From NCBI GenBank assembly GCA_023250155.1, contig JAHFBG010000001.1:311131-375130 (forward strand): DNA of 64,000 bases, written 5' to 3'. Under the pieces are notes generated by a model. The model was not told the origin of the DNA, did not search any database, and was given only the letters and a program-made list of their open reading frames with translations. Of the stretch, positions 50,594 through 59,250 are shown one piece after another (the stretch's first letter is position 1; the number at the start of each line of letters is the position of its first letter). The position numbers and the translations under genes were made by a program. The DNA is from Candidatus Melainabacteria bacterium. GTDB taxonomy: Bacteria; Cyanobacteriota; Vampirovibrionia; 2-02-FULL-35-15.

Positions 50594-51274
50594 TCAAGGT
50601 ATACATGAAAGCATATTTTGTCCGGACGGTATAAAACAAGTTCCAAAAACAGTGTTGCCACCTGTGCTAAAAGAGCAAGAACTGCCAGATGGTTCTCCTG
50701 AACATGCATTAATTGCTTCTATTGGTTGTGTGTTTTGTTGACTGTTGTCTGATGACGACATATTACCCTGTTGACCACTGCTACTTGTACTTGATGATGA
50801 CATGGCATCCTGCTGTCCTCCGGGCTGGCTAGGGGCTGAACAGCCGTTAGGATCAACTTTCCTTGCAAAAATAACAAGTCTATTCTTAAAAGAATCTCTT
50901 AAGAAACCCTTTAACTCTTTAAAATTATCAGTTGTTAGTCTAAGAATACTAGCCTCAGTATCATTTAAAAATACAATCACCTCTTTTTTTGAAATAACGT
51001 CTGTTTGAATTATAGATGCATTACTATCTACACCTTGTTGATTTAGATTTATTGTGCCATTTAGTTCTCCATTTTTTGCACAGAGTGTCAGAGTAATATT
51101 TCCAACTTCTCTCTTGAATGCTTTATTAGTTCTTGCTTTGCCTTGCCAAGTACCAGTAAAGCCGCTATTGCTCGGTAAGGTTTTAGCTAGTACTTCACCA
51201 TTAAATAAAGATAAAAAATTAAGACTAATAGTTACTATAAACAATATGAGTTTGTAATTATTGATTTTTCTCAT
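50594..51274 (-). CDS. Secreted protein, paralog of the YHYH protein lacking the YHYH domain
   Basis: Signal peptide (about 1-31), then the same N-terminal domain as the protein at 38614 (FTGTWQGKARTNK, GNITLTLCAKNGELNGTI, FARKVDPNGCS), a Ser/Gln/Gly linker, and the same Cys motif at the end (ACSGEPSGSSCSF, GTCFIPSGQNMLSCIP). The whole YHYH domain between them is missing. Upstream sequences of the two genes are also alike. The shared outer domains must have a role independent of YHYH, perhaps surface attachment. Confidence 0.78.
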   Translation of the reverse strand: MRKINNYKLILFIVTISLNFLSLFNGEVLAKTLPSNSGFTGTWQGKARTNKAFKREVGNITLTLCAKNGELNGTINLNQQGVDSNASIIQTDVISKKEVIVFLNDTEASILRLTTDNFKELKGFLRDSFKNRLVIFARKVDPNGCSAPSQPGGQQDAMSSSSTSSSGQQGNMSSSDNSQQNTQPIEAINACSGEPSGSSCSFSTGGNTVFGTCFIPSGQNMLSCIP

Positions 51275-51463
51275 CTTAAAACCCCCTCGACGTGTTGCTC
51301 GTATAAAATATACAATACCCTGATGTAATTAACAAGGCATTATTTTGTTTTTCTCTACATTACTTGTCGTGAGAGTTAATATTTTTACTTACTCATATCA
51401 TCAATTATAAATTTATTAGAATCGTTACTCACAATGCTAGAATAGTCACTGAGAGTAACTGAT

Positions 51464-51664
51464 ATGAGACATCAAAGTCATACAACGAATAAAGCCCTTC
51501 TTAAACTATTTGGCAAGGATAAATTGTTTAATATGAGATTAGTACATGTTGAGCCTTCTGCAAGTAATACCAAAAACAATAAAATAGTTCGTAAGGGGAA
51601 GATATTAAAAGTCTTCACAAATGATGGTTTGTGGGTTTTGTTAGATTTAGATAAAGAACAGTAA
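51464..51664 (+). CDS. Small basic hypothetical protein, 66 aa
   Basis: MRHQSHTTNKALLKLFGKDK then KNNKIVRKGKILKVFTNDGL. The protein is basic and soluble. A second copy lies at 50237 on the other strand. The family is unknown. No convincing Shine-Dalgarno is seen; TAGAAT lies 25 bases upstream. Confidence 0.55.
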   Translation: MRHQSHTTNKALLKLFGKDKLFNMRLVHVEPSASNTKNNKIVRKGKILKVFTNDGLWVLLDLDKEQ

Positions 51665-51721
51665 AATAAAAAAATGAATATTTTATCATTAACTCCCATA
51701 CAAATTTTACGAGGTTCAACA

Positions 51722-52525
51722 ATGGACCCCTATATTTTAAATAAAAGACTAAACGATCCTTATGATGGTGGAAATATTAGAGCAGCTGATGGATCTTTTA
51801 TTCAAACATTAGAGGAGTATCTTGCAAATTTTAAACCAGATGAAAATATCAAAATGGATTTTGAAGGAAACAGGACAGACAATGAAAGATCTGATATAGA
51901 TTTTAGAGCTGATGAGCAAGCTAGGATAACATATCTAGAAAAAGTAAAACACAGGTGTATTGCAACTATAGAACATGGTATAGCTTTATATAAAGAACAT
52001 CTTGATAATAGGGTAATAAAATTATATTTGCCTGCTCTAGAAAGTGGTGGTATACCTGATGATGCCTCATATAAAAGACAAGCAGAAGAGTTAAGGTTTG
52101 AGGATGAAGGAAGACTTGAAAGATTTTTTACAGAGGCACTTAAAAAAGCAATAAAATTCATTAAAAAAACTCCTGAGCATGATGCTCTCTTTAAGCTTGT
52201 AGAAAGTATAGAACCTGAAAATCTAAATGAGCTTTTAAAAGAATTAAGTGAGGAAGATAAACGTATTTTAAAAACAGGAATTCTAGAAAATTTAAAAAAT
52301 GCAGAACTTAGAATTGAAGAGCTTTATAAGCCTGCCATTGAACAAGGCAGTATTCCTAATTCACCTAGCTATAACCAAAAAATCACTGAGCTTGGTATAC
52401 AAAGTAGGGATGATCTTAGAGAAAAGCTTTTTTACTTTTTGAGAAATGCTCTTTGTCTTACTAACTGGAATGAAGATGCTGTATTAAGAACTGATGAAAG
52501 AGCATTTAGATCATGTCTAGATTAA
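51722..52525 (+). CDS. Hypothetical helical protein, 267 aa
   Basis: I choose the ATG at 51722 (MDPYILNKRLNDPYDGGNIR) because GAGG lies upstream and the longer frame from 51674 has no Shine-Dalgarno. The protein is soluble and helical, rich in Glu and Leu (IEPENLNELLKELSEEDKRI, AELRIEELYKPAIEQGSIPN). The AIExGxIPxxxSYxxxxxEL pattern occurs twice (LESGGIPDDASYKRQAEEL and IEQGSIPNSPSYNQKITEL), an internal duplication. Family unknown; perhaps distantly related to the protein at 47585. Confidence 0.58.
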   Translation: MDPYILNKRLNDPYDGGNIRAADGSFIQTLEEYLANFKPDENIKMDFEGNRTDNERSDIDFRADEQARITYLEKVKHRCIATIEHGIALYKEHLDNRVIKLYLPALESGGIPDDASYKRQAEELRFEDEGRLERFFTEALKKAIKFIKKTPEHDALFKLVESIEPENLNELLKELSEEDKRILKTGILENLKNAELRIEELYKPAIEQGSIPNSPSYNQKITELGIQSRDDLREKLFYFLRNALCLTNWNEDAVLRTDERAFRSCLD

Positions 52526-52555
52526 AGTTTTTATAAACTTATATTTGATGGAAAT

Positions 52556-52700
52556 AAACGACTTCCCTAAAATCGGCTATCCCTGCCGCAAGCAGCAGGG
52601 TATTACGCCAATTTTTGCCTTTGGCAACGGTCGTGGCATCAAAGGAAGTCGTTTGCTTTCCCTCGCTTATATCCCCGACACAAGCATCGGGGTATTACGC
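52556..52700. repeat. Inverted-repeat element with internal hairpins
   Basis: An 11-bp perfect inverted repeat AAACGACTTCC (52556-52566) / GGAAGTCGTTT (52644-52654) flanks the hairpin CCCTGC-CGCAAGCA-GCAGGG-TATTACGC. Just outside, a second hairpin CCCCGA-CACAAGCA-TCGGGG-TATTACGC repeats the same plan with compensatory changes in the stem. The region is much less AT-rich than its surroundings. It looks like a small non-coding mobile element of MITE type, and it is unlike the R1-R14 repeats. Confidence 0.65.
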
Positions 52701-52716
52701 TTCGCTCAAATAAAAC

Positions 52717-54525
52717 CTAGATAGAACCAGCAAATCTTTTAACAAAATCAATAGCTGTCTTGCTTTTTCCTTTTACTCCATCTTGAATAAAATCTTCAAG
52801 TTTTTTAATGAATTGATGTTGTTGCTCATTTTTATTTTGTGATTCTTCATTTTCATATAATGCTTTGGCAAGTAGATTTCTTGTATTATCTCTTAGATTT
52901 GGATTCTTACTATACATCATCCATTCAGCCAACCTTTTAATATCAAAACAGTTAGTTATATCTCTTACTTTGGGAAGAACCAGTTCACACATAATCCATT
53001 CCTCGTGAAATTCTCTTACAACTCCGGTTTTCTTTTCTACATTCATTTTTATAAATTCTGCTATATCCTCATCCATAGAAAATATTTCGCGTAAGATGTT
53101 TCTTGCTGCACAGGCAATTCTCTTTTTTTCCTCTTGAATCCCTTGATCATCTTCCTGGACAATCTCTCCTTCTTCAGCAACTTTCTGTGTAACTTCATTC
53201 TCCTTACTATCTACATTTACAATCCCACAAAGAAAAAAAAGAACAGGAGATTTTCTATTTGCTTTTATATCATCTTTAATAATTTCTTTAACTGCTTTCT
53301 GTCCTTCTTTACCACATAAATCAAGCATAGAATAAACAAAATTATGTGCAATTATAGGTTCATCTTGTTCTTGAACTATTTCTTTAAGAACTTGTGGTGC
53401 TTTGTCTTTGTTCAAATAAGCGTATGCGTTTAACCCATAAGAGACAGGTGCTGGTTCCATATTCTTAGACGAATTTTTTGCTATTTCCAGAAAGAATTCA
53501 GAGAGTTGTTTTTTATTTCCCTTTGCAGTCTTTACAGCTGTTTCTACAGAATCTCCTATCAATTTCCAAGACACTGCAGTATTAAAAAGAGCAATTAATT
53601 CTCCTGTCCTTGACTTCTCGCTATTTCTTAATATAGCTAGTAGTAATCTTTGTCTATCAGCTATATTTTCTAATTCATTATAAAATGCCTGGAGATTCTC
53701 TTCTTGATTACTTGTCTCTGCTGCAGATCTAGCATAAGCATAATCATAATCATCCTCTTCTTCCTCTTCCTCATTCATTAAAGAAACATTTCCATAGAAA
53801 GCAGGATCATCTACAGACCCAGGGTCTTCTTTCAAATCATCTACGTCTCCCATGCTTTCCTTCACATACTCATTAATCGTAGTTATAATATAGTCTTCGC
53901 CAAATGTTGTTGATAAGGACTTTGCTAGGTTTTTAGTTTGTTTATTATTTCCCTCATTGCACCATGCTGTTAAAACTATATCTTTCTTTGCTTCATCACT
54001 CAAAGCTTTCAGATATTCAAGGCAAAAATTATATCTTTTATCCTCTTCACCATTTTTTAGAATTTTGTCAAGCAAATTTGAATAACCATCTCCACTTATC
54101 ATTAACATATCAAGGATTATTTTTCTTTTACTATCATCAATCTCTTCATCAAAGCTTTTTTCAATAAGACCGTCCATATAAATGGGAGCATCAAAATAAC
54201 TATTGCTAAGCTCAACATAAAGCTCAATCATTTTTTCTCTGTAAGAATCATTATTGTCTAGTCTGTATTTAAGTTCACGTTTTATTCTTCCAAGCTCACC
54301 GTTGCATTCCTCTTTAAAAAAGCGACGGGTTTTTTTAGAACTTCTTGCTGCATCTATAAGCATTGGTTTCAACTCTCTTAAAAGAAGACCATCAGATCCA
54401 TATCTAAGAGGGAAAACAATTTTTTGATTTTTTAACTTTACTTTATTACTACTATTAGTATCTGTATCAGATGTTTTCAGAATCTTCTGAGCAGGAGTTT
54501 CAATTATTTTTTGTTTGACTCGCAT
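52717..54525 (-). CDS. Hypothetical helical protein, 602 aa
   Basis: I do not recognise the family. No signal peptide or membrane segment. Helical throughout, with repeated pairs of about 35-40 residues (LDKILKNGEEDKRYNFCLEY, AVKEIIKDDIKANRKSPVLF, ARNILREIFSMDEDIAEFIK), the general look of a HEAT-like solenoid. There are acidic low-complexity stretches (NEEEEEEDDYDYAYARSAAE). The start lies in a poorly conserved basic N-terminus. No operon partner. Confidence 0.55.
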   Translation of the reverse strand: MRVKQKIIETPAQKILKTSDTDTNSSNKVKLKNQKIVFPLRYGSDGLLLRELKPMLIDAARSSKKTRRFFKEECNGELGRIKRELKYRLDNNDSYREKMIELYVELSNSYFDAPIYMDGLIEKSFDEEIDDSKRKIILDMLMISGDGYSNLLDKILKNGEEDKRYNFCLEYLKALSDEAKKDIVLTAWCNEGNNKQTKNLAKSLSTTFGEDYIITTINEYVKESMGDVDDLKEDPGSVDDPAFYGNVSLMNEEEEEEDDYDYAYARSAAETSNQEENLQAFYNELENIADRQRLLLAILRNSEKSRTGELIALFNTAVSWKLIGDSVETAVKTAKGNKKQLSEFFLEIAKNSSKNMEPAPVSYGLNAYAYLNKDKAPQVLKEIVQEQDEPIIAHNFVYSMLDLCGKEGQKAVKEIIKDDIKANRKSPVLFFLCGIVNVDSKENEVTQKVAEEGEIVQEDDQGIQEEKKRIACAARNILREIFSMDEDIAEFIKMNVEKKTGVVREFHEEWIMCELVLPKVRDITNCFDIKRLAEWMMYSKNPNLRDNTRNLLAKALYENEESQNKNEQQHQFIKKLEDFIQDGVKGKSKTAIDFVKRFAGSI

Positions 54526-54618
54526 GAATTATTTCATTACCTAAACTCAAATAGAAATCAGTTTTATGTGGTTTGATTCTCAAATATTTTTATTATAACA
54601 TTCTGTGATTTCAAGAAA

Positions 54619-55740
54619 TTATAAAGTATCAATGGTTCTTACTATCTCTTCCAATTTTTCACTGATATTTCCCTCTTCAGGTGATATAAATATTCTTTTA
54701 TGTCCATTGAAATAAGAATTATCTTTTAGACGTTTTCCTGAATGCAAGGAAAAAACAGGAACTTTTTTACCATTAACACGTATTTCTTCAAGCTTTAAGT
54801 GTTCATCATTTTCACTATCACCAGCTACTATACAAGCTTTAACATTTTCTAAAAATGGAGCTTTGAACAATTCAGGTATTGCTTCAGTTGATGTTAATTT
54901 ATTTATTTTTATTTCAGCAGTTTCAAAAAAGACATTGAAGTACCCACTAAATTCACTTATTTGATATTGTAACTTTTTTCCTGTTCTCTCAAAGTATAGA
55001 TCCACAATTCTGCTTGAAACTGTTTTAGTAAATTCTGCTAGTTCTGAGTCTTGGAGTTTAGGAATCTTCATAGTAAATAAAGAACCATTAGTAGGATTGA
55101 TTGCAAGCTCAAGTCCATTTTTATTTCCCATAAAAATATTGTTTTTGTATGTTGTCTTGTAGTGATGGTCAATTTCAGAAAAGCCTAATTCATGTAATTG
55201 CGATTTTGTAATGGATACTAAATCATTTACTTTCCATCCTGCATATTCTTCAACTAGCGTCTTCCAAGAACTATTAGCTTCAATATTAGATACTTTCTTT
55301 TCACCTAACAAATCATCACCTACATATAATTCCTTGCCATTACTAATAAAAACTAAGTCATACCACATTGACTCTAATATATCCTCAAAACTAGCTACCC
55401 TCTTAAGATCTGACCCTGTTGATAGTACTTTCAAAGCTCTTTCATTTAATCCTTGTACTACTCTTATATTTTTTGACAAAGAGTCACCCATTAGAGCAAC
55501 TTTTTTTTCAGAATCAAGTGGTATAACAGTTCCTTCCATATCAGTAACAAAAAGAATATCTGGCTTGGAAGAATGAAATCTAAAAGGAGGATTTAGTTTC
55601 TCTCTATGGTTAAGAAAACTACTTAGTGTTGTAAAATCTAATACCTTCATTTCTGAACTATTGTAGCTTTGCATAACTTGAAAGTAAAGAATAAAAGTTA
55701 AGAAAAATCCTAGATTTCCAGTATTGACTTTTCTGTCCAT
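54619..55740 (-). CDS. HAD-superfamily hydrolase-like protein
   Basis: The 373 residues show HAD motif I as VTDMEGTVIPLD (Asp-x-Glu in place of Asp-x-Asp), motif II at VLSTGSDLKRV, and motifs III/IV at VAGDSENDEHLKLE. A cap region lies between (FISNGKELYVGD...). The layout resembles the Cof/sucrose-phosphatase type. The changed second acid of motif I is usually the general acid, so phosphatase activity may be reduced. A hydrophobic N-terminus (LGFFLTFILYFQVMQ) could be a signal peptide. Confidence 0.68.
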   Translation of the reverse strand: MDRKVNTGNLGFFLTFILYFQVMQSYNSSEMKVLDFTTLSSFLNHREKLNPPFRFHSSKPDILFVTDMEGTVIPLDSEKKVALMGDSLSKNIRVVQGLNERALKVLSTGSDLKRVASFEDILESMWYDLVFISNGKELYVGDDLLGEKKVSNIEANSSWKTLVEEYAGWKVNDLVSITKSQLHELGFSEIDHHYKTTYKNNIFMGNKNGLELAINPTNGSLFTMKIPKLQDSELAEFTKTVSSRIVDLYFERTGKKLQYQISEFSGYFNVFFETAEIKINKLTSTEAIPELFKAPFLENVKACIVAGDSENDEHLKLEEIRVNGKKVPVFSLHSGKRLKDNSYFNGHKRIFISPEEGNISEKLEEIVRTIDTL

Positions 55741-55797
55741 ATTCTATAAGCTATAAATTATAGTATTTAATAAGTTGATTTTAGTTAGGATATAAAA

Positions 55798-56478
55798 ATG
55801 AAAAGCAATCCTACCCCAGCAATTAGTCTGTCTAAGCTACAATCAAGAACTATACAAGAAACAAGCTTTAGAAAGCTAGAGCCAATTGATCATTGGTCTG
55901 GTTATGTAGAAGTCTCGAATTTGAATAAAGGGAAATTTGAAAAGATTTTACAAGAAGTAGCAAAAGATGTAAATATTAGAATTTCTGGCTGGAAAATAGA
56001 TGATAAAAATAGTGATGATTTTACTTATTATATATGTCGCCATCAAAGAAAAAAATATGGTTCTGTACCACCACCTGAAAAATATGAAGAGGCCATAAAG
56101 AAGCTAGCTGAAAAAACTGGTAGTAAATATGTAGTAGAAAACTGTGATGATAAGACTGGTTTTAGAGTTTTATTTGGACTAAGGAAAGGCTATGATCAAG
56201 CCAGCGGAGACCACGATTTTAATGAAGTAATAAAAGATCTAAAAGAAAAAGAAGGTTTTGTGAATACAAAGGCTACTATCCTTGCAGCAAAACCAAATGG
56301 TGAAATCTACACAGAAAACGCAGTGCTGATTACAGGTGATTTATCAAAGATAGATAAGATTTATAGTTTAGCTGATGAGTATAATCAAGAAAGATTTACC
56401 ATAGAAGATTTCAGTAATCAATTAAATCCAATAACTTATAGTATAGAAACTAGACATTGTACTGAGCCTGAAAAATAA
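55798..56478 (+). CDS. Hypothetical protein, 226 aa
   Basis: I do not recognise the family. TTAGGATATAAAA upstream gives a fair Shine-Dalgarno. The soluble protein mixes helices and strands (YVEVSNLNKGKFEKILQEVA, KLAEKTGSKYVVENCDDKTG, AVLITGDLSKIDKIYSLADE). It is divergent from the HAD-like gene with a 57-bp spacer, so the two may share regulation. Confidence 0.55.
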   Translation: MKSNPTPAISLSKLQSRTIQETSFRKLEPIDHWSGYVEVSNLNKGKFEKILQEVAKDVNIRISGWKIDDKNSDDFTYYICRHQRKKYGSVPPPEKYEEAIKKLAEKTGSKYVVENCDDKTGFRVLFGLRKGYDQASGDHDFNEVIKDLKEKEGFVNTKATILAAKPNGEIYTENAVLITGDLSKIDKIYSLADEYNQERFTIEDFSNQLNPITYSIETRHCTEPEK

Positions 56479-56518
56479 TTATATTTACTCATCCAAATAC
56501 ACAGATACCACTTTCAAT

Positions 56519-56610
56519 ACTAGGTTAAGAAAAACTAGATTGCATCCCCTCTTTTTTTTCTACTAATGCTTATTCTGTCTGTCAAACTATATTGTTAACT
56601 AGGACTCAAA
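56519..56610 (+). repeat. Dispersed repeat remnant R15
   Basis: ACTAGGTTAAGAAAAACTAG (near 56520) resembles the left of R10 (CTAGGTTAAGAAAAACAAGG), and ATTGTTAACTAGGACTCAAA (56591-56610) matches the core and right end. The central part is replaced by unrelated sequence. Confidence 0.45.
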
Positions 56611-56653
56611 AATCATTTTCATATAGAATCGGTATGATAACAACAAATCAGGG

Positions 56654-56681
56654 TATAATGATAGTATCATATGATACTATC
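56654..56681 (+). promoter_or_regulatory. Fic promoter with 22-bp perfect palindrome
   Basis: TATAAT (56654-56659) is followed at once by GATAGTATCAT and its complement ATGATACTATC (56660-56681), placing a perfect operator over the expected transcription start. The Fic ATG is at 56687. The protein carries its own C-terminal helix-turn-helix, so autoregulation is likely. Confidence 0.7.
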
Positions 56682-56686
56682 AAGCT

Positions 56687-57649
56687 ATGTATCCACCTTA
56701 TAAAATTACAAAAAAATCAATATCTCTAATTGCCGATATTTCAATCTTACTTGGAAAGCTAGAAGGTTTAACTTCATCTATACCTACACCTCAGCTTAGA
56801 AAGCAAAATAAAATTAAAACTATTTACGGTACATTATCAATTGAAGGTAATACTTTATCTATTGAACAGATAACAGCCATAATCGAAAATAAAAGAGTTA
56901 TAGGTCCTAAAAAAGATATTTTAGAAGTAAACAATGCAATAAAAGCTTATGAAGATTTAAGTAAATATAATCCAAATTCACTGGAATCACTTTGCAAAGC
57001 TCACAAAATATTTATGGATAGTCTGATTTCTGAGGCAGGAAGAATTAGAACTACTAATGTAGGAATCTTAAAAGGAAGTAAAGTATCTCATATCGCTCCT
57101 CAGCCCAAAATGTTACCAAAACTTTTAAAGAACATTTTTGATTACCTAAAGAAAAATAAAGATGAGCACTCATTAATAACAAGTTCTGTTTTTCATTATG
57201 AGTTTGAATTTATCCATCCATTTACTGATGGCAATGGTAGGCTTGGAAGATTTTGGCAAACATTGATTCTTTATAATTACAATCATATATTCCAATACAT
57301 TCCTATTGAATCAATAATCAAAGAAAATCAACAGGCTTATTATTTAGCCTTAGAACAGTCTGATAAGCAAGGTGAATCAAGCAGGTTTATCGAGTTCATG
57401 ATAGAAATTATTTATAACTCACTCACTAGATATTATTCTGAGTTTAAGCCAGAGCCAATAAGCACAGAGCAAAGAATAACCAAAGCTAAAGAACACTTTA
57501 AGAATAAAGAGTTTAGTCGGAAAGATTATATTAATTTATTTAAAAATATCTCTACAGCTACAGCTAGCAGAGATTTAAAATATTGTGTCGATAACAAGCT
57601 TGCAGAAAAATTTGGAGATAAAAGACTGACCTCTTACAAATTTAAATAG
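56687..57649 (+). CDS. Fic family protein
   Basis: 320 residues. N-terminal inhibitory motif in YGTLSIEGNTLSIEQ, the Fic core HPFTDGNGRLGRFW at about residue 178 with intact catalytic His and Arg, and a C-terminal helix-turn-helix (FSRKDYINLFKNISTATASR). It belongs to a class of Fic proteins that autoregulate through this DNA-binding tail; the palindrome just upstream of the gene fits. It is the third Fic gene of the island and not closely similar to the other two. Confidence 0.9.
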   Translation: MYPPYKITKKSISLIADISILLGKLEGLTSSIPTPQLRKQNKIKTIYGTLSIEGNTLSIEQITAIIENKRVIGPKKDILEVNNAIKAYEDLSKYNPNSLESLCKAHKIFMDSLISEAGRIRTTNVGILKGSKVSHIAPQPKMLPKLLKNIFDYLKKNKDEHSLITSSVFHYEFEFIHPFTDGNGRLGRFWQTLILYNYNHIFQYIPIESIIKENQQAYYLALEQSDKQGESSRFIEFMIEIIYNSLTRYYSEFKPEPISTEQRITKAKEHFKNKEFSRKDYINLFKNISTATASRDLKYCVDNKLAEKFGDKRLTSYKFK

Positions 57650-57716
57650 TATTTAAGTAACCTTCAAATTATTAATCGTTTTTAAAATTAGAGGAGCAGA
57701 GATTTAAGTTTTATAT

Positions 57717-58412
57717 CTAAAAACTGAAAACCTTTGTAACCTTTACTACAAACCCATCATCAATAATATTTCTATTAATATATTTGCTATGTGGTATTTG
57801 ATATCCAAATGTTGCACTGAATGAAGGACTAAATTTATAAAGAAATCCTGTTATTAATAAACCATTAATGTGTCTACCTGAATGCCAATCAAGAAGTATA
57901 TCGATTTTTTTAGTAAGAGGATGTTGTACTGCTGCTATATAAGAAACAATATCTCTTCCAAACAATGTAGTAGTACCAATGCGCACACCAGATGATACTC
58001 TTGTTCCTATTTTTGGCAACTGAGTACTAACTAATGCAAAAGAATCTCCACCCACACCATTTCCTCTTAAAGAAACAGGTATAAGGTGTCCAAGTGTAAG
58101 CTTAGTATTGCTCTCTTTGTGAAGCGGAATAGCTGTCTTTAAACCTATATTTGAAACCTCATTTGCTACATTGTTAGTTCCAATTCCTGACAAAATGAAA
58201 TTAACTTCTGTGTTATGTCCAATTCCAAGTCTTGCAATATCTGTAAAGAGACCAAAACGTTCAGAGAATTGATTCTCATGTTGTAAGAACACTTCTCTTT
58301 TTTTCATTACATCTGCAGGTGGTACATTAAATGTTGCATCTTGAGCGATGACACTACTAGCGAATAAAAAGCAAATAGAAAAAAGTATATTGACTATTAC
58401 AGGTTTTTTCAT
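57717..58412 (-). CDS. Exported barrel-like protein, about 231 aa
   Basis: I choose the ATG at 58412 (MKKPVIVNILFSICFLFASS, a clear signal peptide) because the longer frame to 58448 opens with TTG. The mature part shows alternating hydrophobic strands ending in a terminal Phe (VVKVTKVFSF), the outer-membrane beta-barrel look (RFGLFTDIARLGIGHNTEVN, SGVRIGTTTLFGRDIVSYIA). No family is recognised. It would be an outer-membrane or surface protein. Confidence 0.62.
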   Translation of the reverse strand: MKKPVIVNILFSICFLFASSVIAQDATFNVPPADVMKKREVFLQHENQFSERFGLFTDIARLGIGHNTEVNFILSGIGTNNVANEVSNIGLKTAIPLHKESNTKLTLGHLIPVSLRGNGVGGDSFALVSTQLPKIGTRVSSGVRIGTTTLFGRDIVSYIAAVQHPLTKKIDILLDWHSGRHINGLLITGFLYKFSPSFSATFGYQIPHSKYINRNIIDDGFVVKVTKVFSF

Positions 58413-58539
58413 TGATTGAATTTTAACGCTACTTATATCTTTATGCAACTTTCGACTTCTAAAAAAAGAAGTTGTACTTTTAAAGACAATTATTGTAGAA
58501 TAGTACCAACTTTAATATCAAGTTTCACGAAAGGTTTCT

Positions 58540-59241
58540 ATGAAAACACCAGGAATACTTAAAACAGCTCCATTTTTACTTGTACCATTTTTTGTACAAC
58601 ATTCTCCTAATGGCTCTTTGAATGCTCAGCCCTCTAAACCTGCTATGCCTTCTAAGCCTTTCTCCCCAAAAAATTTAGATAATTTATTTAATGATGTAAC
58701 CAATCTTTTTAAATTACCACCTTTAACAGATAAAGAAAAAAAAGCTTTAGATGACATGGAAAATTTTTTAACAAAATATACGGGAAATGGAAAATTAAAT
58801 TTTGGGACAATCGATAGATTAATAGAAGGACTTGTACATGATTATGATGCTATACATGAAGAAGGTCAAAAGATGCGAGGTCCTAAAAGATTTTTTATAA
58901 GAAGGTACCCAAATAATCTTTCTAACCTTGTTTATAATCGAATTCAAAATGAAGTTGCAAATAGAGCATATGCTGAACTATCTACCAAGCTTTTAAATAT
59001 GGGAGTAGATCCAAACACAGCTTTAAATCGAGATAACTCACCTATTGCGCACTATGTAACTAAACGTGAATTAGACAAACTAGAAAACAATATGCCTGTT
59101 TTCGAAGCAATGGAAAAAAAATACTTACCACCAAATAAAAAACTTGTATTTAGAGAAGGCATTAGTATTGAAGCAATAAGATATGTTAGATCGAGGAGTC
59201 TTGGAGTACCACCAGGAGCTAAAATCGTAGATAGAAAATAA
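58540..59241 (+). CDS. Exported hypothetical protein, 233 aa
   Basis: The N-terminus (LKTAPFLLVPFFVQHSPNGS, then NAQPSKP) is a possible signal peptide, followed by a Pro/Ser linker and a helical region (DNLFNDVTNLFKLPPLTDKE, EVANRAYAELSTKLLNMGVD). I do not recognise the family. AAAGGTTTCT lies before the ATG. It is divergent from the barrel-like gene. Confidence 0.55.
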   Translation: MKTPGILKTAPFLLVPFFVQHSPNGSLNAQPSKPAMPSKPFSPKNLDNLFNDVTNLFKLPPLTDKEKKALDDMENFLTKYTGNGKLNFGTIDRLIEGLVHDYDAIHEEGQKMRGPKRFFIRRYPNNLSNLVYNRIQNEVANRAYAELSTKLLNMGVDPNTALNRDNSPIAHYVTKRELDKLENNMPVFEAMEKKYLPPNKKLVFREGISIEAIRYVRSRSLGVPPGAKIVDRK

Positions 59242-59250
59242 AACTGAGTT

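Noticed and set aside
27822..56610. Canonical integron attC sites
   Set aside because: The repeats keep a fixed orientation and a folded core, but I cannot find the paired RYYYAAC and GTTRRRY boxes at unit borders; kept only as a hypothesis among the findings.
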